64,000 bases of DNA from contig BPJS01000001.1 in assembly GCA_026004735.1 (NCBI GenBank), positions 744,001 to 808,000 of the forward strand, in the 5' to 3' direction. A program made the position numbers and the translations under genes. Shown piece by piece: positions 33,342 through 39,930 of the stretch. The DNA comes from Isosphaeraceae bacterium (GTDB lineage Bacteria > Planctomycetota > Planctomycetia > Isosphaerales > Isosphaeraceae). The notes below the pieces were generated by a model that worked only from the letters and a program-made list of their open reading frames with translations, was not told the origin of the DNA and searched no databases. Position 1 is the first letter of the stretch. Each line of letters begins with the position of its first letter.

Positions 33342-34099
33342 TTATCGGGTTTTCTCGAAGATCATGCAGACGTCGTGCAGGCCCGGGATGAAGGCGCTGC
33401 GGTAGACCTTCTTGCTGCTGCTGGCACCGTGGCTGAAGCGGATGATGTCCGTGCAGTGCTGCGCCAGGCCCGCCTCGAAGGCGAGTCGCTTGGTGTGGTA
33501 GACGAGGGGGACGTAGCCCGCGTCGCGGTCGCTGTAATCGCCCATCAGGATCGCGAGCTTCCCATGGGGCTTGAGGGCCCGCGCACAGTTGCGGATGAAC
33601 TGGCCGTAGCGGCGGAGGAAGTGCTCCAGCGTCGGGGACCGGGAGAGGTCCCGGGGGTCGTCGGCGTAGAGCTTCTGCCGCCAGTAGGGCGGGTGGGCCC
33701 AGATGAAGTCGAACGTGTCCGCGGCCGGGAACTCGTTCGCGTCGCAGGCGTCGAACCCCTGGTGGATGTCGAAGGCGAAACAGGGGACGCCGAGTTCCTG
33801 GCACACGTCGCGGGCGGTGCCGCTGCCGGTCATGGGGTCGAAGACCAGCCCGGGGCGGAAGTATTGGAGCAGGTCCTTGATCAGGTTGCCGCCGCAGTTG
33901 CCCGGCCATTTGCGGTCGCCGTACTCGCCGGCCCGGTGGAAATGGTAGAGGCTCGTGAGGTGAGGGACGGGGCTCGCGTTCCTCGGGGCCAGGGGGAGGC
34001 GGGCATAGACCGGGTGTGCTGGCGCGTCGGTTCGGGGACGGGCGGCCCGGTCGATGCGGGCGGCATAGAAGGGGTTGATGCGGGAAATCAGGTTCGTCA
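33342..34099 (-). CDS. Orphan SAM-dependent DNA methyltransferase
   Basis: 252 residues from MTNLISRINPFYAAR. The start overlaps the previous gene as ATGA (34097-34099). AdoMet motif I is DPMTGSGTARD and motif IV is AHPPYW in place of the usual D/N/S-PP-Y/F, placing it with N4-cytosine or N6-adenine DNA methylases of the circularly related type. An ILMGDYSDRD motif and a C-terminal MIFEKTR strand follow. No restriction endonuclease is present, so it probably guards the plasmid against host restriction, together with ArdC, or methylates for regulation. Target unknown. Confidence 0.8.
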
Positions 34100-34315
34100 T
34101 GGCTTGTTTCCTTCCGGTGAGTTGAGTTCTGCCAGGTAGTGCTCGTGTGCCAGGCGGTCGAGACCGGCGAGGTCCTCGCCGTGCCGGTCGCACCAGTGGC
34201 GTGCGTCCGTCAGCAGGTCGATCAGGCCCTCGCGTTTGCTCCCCCAGTCCTTGCACCAGGTCAGGACATGGTCGATGCGCATCGCACGGCGGTCGTTCTT
34301 CGTGGGTCGCCGCAT
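34097..34315 (-). CDS. 72-residue hypothetical protein
   Basis: MRRPTKNDRRAMRIDHVLTW followed by KREGLIDLLTDARHWCDRHG and EHYLAELNSP. It is rich in His/Trp/Arg and helical. The start lies 2 bp after the preceding stop, with GGGAGGAG upstream. The stop overlaps the methylase start, so it is translationally coupled in the operon. No family recognised. Confidence 0.6.
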   Translation of the reverse strand: MRRPTKNDRRAMRIDHVLTWCKDWGSKREGLIDLLTDARHWCDRHGEDLAGLDRLAHEHYLAELNSPEGNKP

Positions 34316-34317
34316 GG

Positions 34318-34575
34318 TCACTCCTCCCGCTTTGCCCAGCCGTCGATGGCCAGTCGGAGGAACGGTTCGTAGCGGTCCCCCCGCCAGGAGTTGACCCCGA
34401 ACGCGATGTTGCCCAAGGCCAGCTTGTCGAGGTTGAACACCGCGACGTGGTATTCCTGCTCGAAGACGACGCCGAGCATGCGGCCCTCGTCCGGGTCTCG
34501 GAAGATCAGGACGTGGAAGGGCGCTCCGGCGATGCCGTTGCGGTGGTGCTGGATGTTCTCGATGAGTAGCTTCAT
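34318..34575 (-). CDS. 85-residue hypothetical protein
   Basis: MKLLIENIQHHRNGIAGAPF followed by HVLIFRDPDEGRMLGVVFEQ and NIAFGVNSWRGDRYEP. It looks like a compact alpha/beta protein; the repeated alternation of hydrophobic strands suggests a small beta sheet. It begins 9 bp after the frameshifted neighbour, with GGAGG nearby. No family recognised. Confidence 0.65.
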   Translation of the reverse strand: MKLLIENIQHHRNGIAGAPFHVLIFRDPDEGRMLGVVFEQEYHVAVFNLDKLALGNIAFGVNSWRGDRYEPFLRLAIDGWAKREE

Positions 34576-34584
34576 GGTCGCCTC

Positions 34585-34927
34585 CTACGCTTCGTCGGTT
34601 TCGCCGTCCTGGCCGATGAATTCGACCCAGACCTTTGCGACCCCGGCCGTCTTCGTTGAATTCGGCGTAGACGGGGTAGATCCCGTCGCCGTAGCCGGTC
34701 GAGACGACGACGCCGAGGCCGGCATGGCCCAGGTCGTAGTGGAACTGCTTGCAGCTGGGATACTGGCCGCCCTCGTGCAGGAGGTCGCAGAATGCGTCCC
34801 AGTCTTTGCCGATGGCCTTCGGAGCGGGGTCGGCGTGCAGGATGTAGCAGGGATCGCCGATCCAGCACAGTCCGGCGTCGACGCCGATCTCCCCGATTTG
34901 TTTGCGGATGTTGGCTCTGGTTTCCAT
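34585..34927 (-). pseudogene. Hypothetical protein with one +1 frameshift in a C4 run
   Basis: The first part reads METRANIRKQIGEIGVDAGL, then CWIGDPCYILHADPAP and GLGVVVSTGYGDGIYPVYAE. This resembles plasmid and phage proteins that keep a GDPCY segment. After FNEDGR the frame breaks at the CCCC run 34641-34644. Removing one base gives VAKVWVEFIGQDGETDEA and a stop at 34585, just before the next gene, as expected for the tight packing. Either a sequence error or a recent mutation. Confidence 0.6.
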
Positions 34928-34944
34928 GGCGGATTCCTTTCCGG

Positions 34945-35103
34945 TTAGTTGTGGTCGAAGGTGAGGCGGAGTTCGGCGAACTGGCGTTCCAATTCTTCCA
35001 ACTCGCCATCGAAGTCCGGATCGATGCCGGCTTCCGCGTAGCGGTCGAGCCCGGCGGTGAGGCTGGAGAGGCGGTCGCCGGAGTAGTGATCGAATGTGGT
35101 CAT
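34945..35103 (-). CDS. 52-residue hypothetical protein
   Basis: MTTFDHYSGDRLSSLTAGLD, then a Glu-rich helix DFDGELEELERQFAELRLTF. The ATG has AGAAAGGATTC upstream, the shared operon leader. The C-terminal helix could form a coiled coil. No family recognised. Confidence 0.55.
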   Translation of the reverse strand: MTTFDHYSGDRLSSLTAGLDRYAEAGIDPDFDGELEELERQFAELRLTFDHN

Positions 35104-35164
35104 GGTCAGAATCCTTTCTGGTTTGTGGGGCGGGCGGTCAGGCCCGCCCCGGTTGATCCGCCGG

Positions 35165-35374
35165 TTAGTCCTTCTTCTCCGACGCGACGCGGAGGGTGAT
35201 GCGGCCGTCGAGCGGCACCACTTCGAGCTGGACGTTGAAGCCCTTGCCGTCGGCGTGCGGCCAGGCGCTGCCGATGCGGGTCCAGAAGCCCTTCTGCCCC
35301 TCGCGGTCGCGGACCTGGTAGGCGATGTGGCTCGGTGCCTTCGAGGCGGTCTCGTGGTTCTTGCCGTTAGACAT
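35165..35374 (-). CDS. 69-residue hypothetical protein, first gene of the accessory operon
   Basis: MSNGKNHETASKAPSHIAYQ continues with VRDREGQKGFWTRIGSAWPH and FNVQLEVVPLDGRITLRVAS, a small beta-rich protein typical of plasmid-borne 'DUF' families with a WTRIG..W.H.DGKGF core. AAAAGGAGACC precedes the ATG. The nested-hairpin leader copy B is directly upstream, so this gene should be transcribed first of the leftward run ending at ardC. Confidence 0.65.
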   Translation of the reverse strand: MSNGKNHETASKAPSHIAYQVRDREGQKGFWTRIGSAWPHADGKGFNVQLEVVPLDGRITLRVASEKKD

Positions 35375-35565
35375 GGTCTGGTCTCCTTTTCTTCGTGGTC
35401 TCGGCCGCGACCATCGCGGCCTGATGTCACCCAGGAAAAGCCGCCTCAGCCCGGGGCGGAGCGAGCGCCAGCGACCGGGCAAGCGGAAAATTGGGGGAGA
35501 CCTCCGGGGGAACCGATTTTCCGCTTGAGCGGACCGGCGGCGGCTTTAGGCGTGACATGACAAAG
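35375..35565 (-). promoter_or_regulatory. Nested-hairpin leader, copy B (intact)
   Basis: Outer stem AAAGCCGCC (35437-35445) with GGCGGCTTT (35539-35547). Inner stem AAGCGGAAAAT (35481-35491) with ATTTTCCGCTT (35516-35526). A smaller GGCCGCG/CGCGGCC hairpin lies nearer the start codon. Copy A before the 28015-28356 gene keeps the outer stem and has a different but still paired inner stem. No long open frame runs through it. A structured RNA, or a DNA hairpin active when single-stranded, is likely. Confidence 0.6.
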
Positions 35566-36239
35566 GCCGCGTGTCGGGGCGGAGCGGAGAGGGGGGCTCG
35601 GGCCTGGATGATCGGGCGGGAGGCGAGGGGGCCGCTGAGCGGGTGAGAGGCCTTGTGAGGGAGGAGACGGGGAGATCAGACGCTCTGGCATCAGCGGTTG
35701 CCGGAGCTGCGGCCCGGCTCGCCATGAACGGAGGTGCCGCCTACACCTTCGGTCCACGGGGAAGGGCGCAACCGCCGGGCTCAACCCGGGTCGAGGGCGC
35801 GCCGCAGCGTTTCGGGCAGAGGCAGCAGTCCGCCGAGAAACCCATCACCGCTCGCGGTCGCCGCCCGCGGCAGGCAAATCCCGCGACCGATTCCCCAGGT
35901 GATCGCGAGGTCGAATCAGGGACAACAAGCCCCTCCCCGCCGGGGCAGTCGATGAATTCACACTGCCAGGCGCCTATGACGTTTCAGGAACACATCGCAC
36001 CGAAGAGGCGTCACATGTGCGACAGCCAAAGTCCCCACTGATCGCCGACCGCGAAATCCGCGGGTGAATACCCAGTTGCCGCTCGTACCGGGGTGCTGTC
36101 ACTCGGCAATTCGGAATCGCCGGGAACAAGGGACGGGGCGGGCGACATCGTAGCAAGCCGGCGTCGGATCAGGTGCTCCGACGGGTTACGCCCCACATGG
36201 GAATACTACCGACTCTTCAAACACTCTCTTAAGAGAGTA
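35566..36239. other. Stretch with no supported gene
   Basis: About 670 bp between the accessory operon leader and the lipoprotein gene. Frames here are GC-driven and have no protein character. It probably marks the junction between the plasmid accessory block and an acquired block with lower GC. Confidence 0.4.
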
Positions 36240-36587
36240 TCATGGATTCAGCTCAACAACATAGTGTTCTTTGGCTACACCCTGGTCTAGCTTAGCTTTC
36301 GCCATGTGCGATTCTAGCACTGAAGTAATTGTGATCGATCCGGTCCTTACCTTCTCGAGATGGAGCATGCCCTTTGGGGGGAGGTATGACTTGTCGAGTC
36401 TATACACCACATATTCTTGTCCAACCCGAGCCCCGTCCTCAGCGCCGATGCACAAATACACTTCGTCTCCCCTGGCTTCGAGAATCTGCCCCCTCATAGG
36501 GTATTTATGGTCCAGGGCTCCGACACATGCGGTCAACGGTACGACCAGGGCAAGAAGTAGTCCCGTGGTCGATGACTTGAGCTTCAT
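36240..36587 (-). CDS. Small lipoprotein of unknown function
   Basis: 115 residues from MKLKSSTTGLLLALVVPLTA; GGAGGAG precedes the ATG. The signal ends in the lipobox LTAC. The mature part (RGQILEARGDEVYLCIGAED then GARVGQEYVVYRLD) resembles the small beta domains of FlgT C-terminal type that follow a 'G-x-x-V-G-x-x-y-x-v-y-R' pattern. Base composition is clearly lower in GC than its neighbours, suggesting acquisition. The gene is divergent from phaC. Function unknown. Confidence 0.6.
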   Translation of the reverse strand: MKLKSSTTGLLLALVVPLTACVGALDHKYPMRGQILEARGDEVYLCIGAEDGARVGQEYVVYRLDKSYLPPKGMLHLEKVRTGSITITSVLESHMAKAKLDQGVAKEHYVVELNP

Positions 36588-36707
36588 TCTCTCCTCCATT
36601 AAGGCCCACTCGTAGCTTCTGCATAAGCAAGCTACAGGAAAACGTTCTAGCTCGTCGTTAAGGGATCATCATATAGTTTATTTATGTTATGCTGTATATT
36701 CATCCAT

Positions 36708-36721
36708 TTGATCGAAATCAA
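36708..36721. promoter_or_regulatory. Perfect FNR/Anr/Dnr-type box upstream of phaC
   Basis: TTGATCGAAATCAA matches the FNR consensus TTGAT-N4-ATCAA at every defined position. It lies 138 bp before the phaC start and within an AT-rich region, pointing to induction by an oxygen- or NO-sensing Crp/Fnr regulator. Confidence 0.6.
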
Positions 36722-36859
36722 TGACTCCCTTAGACACGAATGCTATGGACTGCGACCGGTGCCATGACGGCGGACGAGGTTGTGAACGTACTGCCATAAG
36801 CCACCGGAACGGCCATTCCGGGACGAACGGATGTAAAGCACAATGGAAGGAGGACAGGC

Positions 36860-38695
36860 ATGCGGACTGCCAGAATCAAGAAAACAGCCGAACACGCGCC
36901 GCAAAGCACGGAAAGACGCGATCTTGCCGGAATACCTGCATGCTGCGCACGGCGCAAGTCGCTTCCAGCGGCCGAGTACGAGACGCCAACCACGCCGGCG
37001 ATCGACCGGGCGCTTCACGCTTTCATGTCCAGGCTATGCGGACTCTCGCCCGCAGCGGCGGCCACCGCCTGGTTCGACTGGTTCGCCCATCTGGCCATCT
37101 CCCCCGGCAAGCAGGCGGAGCTCGTCCAGAGCGCCGGCGAAAAGGCCAGGCTTTTTGCCAATTACGCCTCGATGCGGTGCTGTGGGAAGCCCGACTGCTG
37201 CGTTCACCCATTGCCGCAGGATCGCCGTTTCGACGACGGGGCTTGGGAGCAATGGCCGTACAAGTTGTACCAGCAGGCATTCCTGCTGACCGAGCAATGG
37301 TGGCAGGAGGCGACGAGCAGCGTGCGAGGCGTCACGCGGCATCACAGCGAGGTCTTGCCGTTTCTCACCCGCCAGTGGCTCGACGTGTTCTCGCCGCTGA
37401 ATTATCCGCTGACCAACCCCCGCGTCGTGCTGGCCAGCTTGGAACAACGCGGCCTGAATTTCGTCAAAGGGGCCGAGAACTACTTCGGCGACCTGTCCCG
37501 GCTCGCTTCCCAGGCCCCTCCGGCTGGCGCCGAGAAATACAAGGTCGGAGAAACGGTCGCCGTCACCAAGGGTAAGGTCGTCTACCAGAATCGGCTCATC
37601 GAACTGATCCAGTATGCGCCCGCAACCAAGGAGGTCTACCCCGAGCCGGTGCTGATCGTGCCCGCCTGGATCATGAAATACTACATCCTCGACCTGTCGC
37701 CGGAGAATTCGCTGGTCAAGTACCTGGTCGATCAAGGACACACGGTCTTCATGATCTCCTGGAAGAATCCTGACGCCGGTGACCGCGATCTGGGCTTCGA
37801 GGATTACCTGAACCTCGGCGTCATGGAAGCGCTGAAGGCGATCAACGCCGTCGTGCCCCAGCAGCAGGTGCATGCCGCCGGCTACTGCCTGGGCGGCACG
37901 CTGCTGACCATCGCCGCCGCCGCCATGGCACGCGACGGCGACGCGCGGCTCAGAAGCGTCACGCTGTTCGCCGCACAGGTGGATTTTGAAGAGGCCGGGG
38001 AACTGCTCCTCTTCATCGACGAGAGCCAGATCGCCTTCCTCGAAGACGTGATGCGGGAGCAGGGCTATCTGGACAAGCATCAGATGGCCGGCACCTTCCA
38101 GATGCTGCGCTCCTATGACCTGGTGTGGTCGCGGATCGTGGAACAGTACATGCTGGGCAACCGCACGCCCCTGAACGACCTGATGGCATGGAACGCCGAC
38201 GCGACCCGCATGCCCTTCCGCATGCATTCGGAATACCTGCGAACCATGTTCTTGAACAACGATCTCGCCGAGGGGCGCTTTTCCGTGGCCGGCAGAGCGG
38301 TTGCGCTGAACGATATTCGTTTGCCCATCTTCGCCGTGGGCACCCAGCGCGACCATGTCGCCCCGTGGCCGTCGGTCTACAAGATCCACCTTCATACCGA
38401 CACCGACGTCACTTTTGTGCTCACCAGCGGGGGGCACAACGCCGGGATTGTCAGCGAGCCCGGCCATCCGGGCCGCAGCTATCAGATCGCCACCCGTGGC
38501 GGCAGCGACAGGCATATCGCGTGGGACGAATGGCAAAAACGGATGCCCGCCAGGGAGGGCTCGTGGTGGACAGCATGGCAGGCGTGGCTGGACAAGCACT
38601 CCGGCAAGAAAACCAGGCCTCCGGCGATGGGCGCGCCCAGGCAGGGATACGCAGTGCTGCGGGATGCGCCCGGTGACTATGTGTTCGTGCAATAA
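36860..38695 (+). CDS. phaC: Class I-like poly(3-hydroxyalkanoate) synthase
   Basis: 611 residues; the ATG has AAGGAGG in front. The N-terminal PhaC domain (AHLAISPGKQAELVQSAGEK, DRRFDDGAWEQWPYKLYQQA) leads into the alpha/beta-hydrolase core. The lipase-like box is GYCLGG with nucleophile Cys at about 342, aspartate in GTQRDHVAPW (about 498) and histidine in GGHNAG (about 526). It polymerises hydroxyacyl-CoA on granule surfaces. No phaA or phaB is in the window; fabI follows. Similar phaC-fabI clusters in proteobacteria are low-oxygen regulated, and the FNR box agrees. It is atypical for the planctomycete context, so likely acquired. Confidence 0.9.
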   Translation: MRTARIKKTAEHAPQSTERRDLAGIPACCARRKSLPAAEYETPTTPAIDRALHAFMSRLCGLSPAAAATAWFDWFAHLAISPGKQAELVQSAGEKARLFANYASMRCCGKPDCCVHPLPQDRRFDDGAWEQWPYKLYQQAFLLTEQWWQEATSSVRGVTRHHSEVLPFLTRQWLDVFSPLNYPLTNPRVVLASLEQRGLNFVKGAENYFGDLSRLASQAPPAGAEKYKVGETVAVTKGKVVYQNRLIELIQYAPATKEVYPEPVLIVPAWIMKYYILDLSPENSLVKYLVDQGHTVFMISWKNPDAGDRDLGFEDYLNLGVMEALKAINAVVPQQQVHAAGYCLGGTLLTIAAAAMARDGDARLRSVTLFAAQVDFEEAGELLLFIDESQIAFLEDVMREQGYLDKHQMAGTFQMLRSYDLVWSRIVEQYMLGNRTPLNDLMAWNADATRMPFRMHSEYLRTMFLNNDLAEGRFSVAGRAVALNDIRLPIFAVGTQRDHVAPWPSVYKIHLHTDTDVTFVLTSGGHNAGIVSEPGHPGRSYQIATRGGSDRHIAWDEWQKRMPAREGSWWTAWQAWLDKHSGKKTRPPAMGAPRQGYAVLRDAPGDYVFVQ

Positions 38696-39047
38696 GGAAG
38701 CGTCACGACGCCCGGGACATTGGGGGGCGAGGGCTGACCGGTGGCCCCGGGAGGCGATGGGGGCGGGCTCGTGCCGAGGGGAGGAGCGATCGCGCAGGCG
38801 ATCGGCCAGGCGGCCGTCCTCGCGCATCGCCGCATCGACCGGGCATGCGGGCCGATGACGGATCTCGTGGGCGAGGGATGGCGACCCAACGCAGAGGGTC
38901 GCGCCATGTTGTTGCGCGACCTGGGAACTCAATATATATGTAACATGCTAACTGTATTGTGGGTCATATGGAGAAAAACGAGCAGATCGAGTGCGAGGCG
39001 AACCGCTACCGTCTCGATCACGCCGACGGGCATCACGGGGGCGCGTC
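38696..39047. other. Gap between phaC and fabI with a possible promoter
   Basis: About 350 bp with no gene. An AT-rich patch around 38930-38960 (TATATATGTAACATG) could hold a promoter for fabI, with TTGCGC about 17 bp before TATATG. The rest is GC-rich and unremarkable. Confidence 0.3.
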
Positions 39048-39818
39048 ATGAGCGGCGCCCTGACTGGCAAGAGAGGGCTCGTGGTGGGGATCGCCAACGC
39101 GCAGTCCATCGCCTGGGGATGCGCCAGGGCGTTCCACGAGGCCGGCGCGGAACTGGCCATCACCTACCTGAACGACAAGTCCGAGCCGTATGTACGACCG
39201 CTGGCCGAGCAGGTCAAGGCGCCGATCGTCGTCCCGCTGGACGCAAAGGATGACGTGCAGACGGAGGCGGTGTTTGACGCCATCCGCGAGCGCTGGGGCA
39301 AGCTGGATTTCCTCCTGCACGCCATCGCCTTCGCGCCAAAGCAGGATCTGCAGGGGCGCGTGGCCGACGTATCGAGGCAAGGCTTCCTCGAGGCCATGGA
39401 CGTCTCGTGCTATTCCTTCATCCGGCTCTGCCACCTGGCCGAACCGCTGATGACGGATGGCGGCTGCCTGCTCACCACGACCTATTACGGCAGCGAGAAG
39501 GTCATCCCGCATTACGGCGTGATGGGGCCGGTGAAATCGGCGCTCGAAGGCACGGTACGTTACCTCGCCGCCGAGTTCGGCCCCGGGCGTATCCGGGTCA
39601 ACGCGCTGTCGCCGGGGCCGATCAGGACGCGCGCCGCCGGCGGCATCGCGCATTTCGACGAGTTGCTGGAGATGGCGCGCAGCAAGTCGCCGGAGCACGA
39701 AACGGTCTGCATCGACTGCGTCGGCGCCTATGCGCGGTTTCTCGTGAGCGATGAAGCACGCCTAGTCACCGGCAGCATTGCTTACGTCGATGCGGGCTTC
39801 AACATCATTGGAGGTTGA
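39048..39818 (+). CDS. fabI: Enoyl-[acyl-carrier-protein] reductase (NADH), FabI
   Basis: 256 residues from MSGALTGKRGLVVGIANAQS. This SDR-type enzyme reduces the enoyl-ACP double bond in fatty-acid elongation. The FabI-style cofactor motif GIANAQSIAWG, the SIAFAPK-like HAIAFAPK, and the catalytic Tyr-x6-Lys (YGVMGPVK) are present, then LAAEFGPGRIRVNALSPGPI and the C-terminal GSIAYVDAGFNIIG. It follows phaC on the same strand. In such clusters it may redirect acyl groups toward polymer or help redox balance under low oxygen (inference). Confidence 0.9.
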   Translation: MSGALTGKRGLVVGIANAQSIAWGCARAFHEAGAELAITYLNDKSEPYVRPLAEQVKAPIVVPLDAKDDVQTEAVFDAIRERWGKLDFLLHAIAFAPKQDLQGRVADVSRQGFLEAMDVSCYSFIRLCHLAEPLMTDGGCLLTTTYYGSEKVIPHYGVMGPVKSALEGTVRYLAAEFGPGRIRVNALSPGPIRTRAAGGIAHFDELLEMARSKSPEHETVCIDCVGAYARFLVSDEARLVTGSIAYVDAGFNIIGG

Positions 39819-39930
39819 TGATGGTCATGTTTGTCACAAAGGCGGAGTGCAGGCCGCCACGGATCGGCCTGCCCGTCAACACGGCTCATCCTGAGGGTGC
39901 GGCCTCCTCGCCGCGACATCCGGGCGTGAT

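Noticed and set aside
35571..36041. Open frame of 156 residues after leader copy B.
   Set aside because: Composition is typical of non-coding GC-rich DNA; no ribosome site and no recognisable segment.
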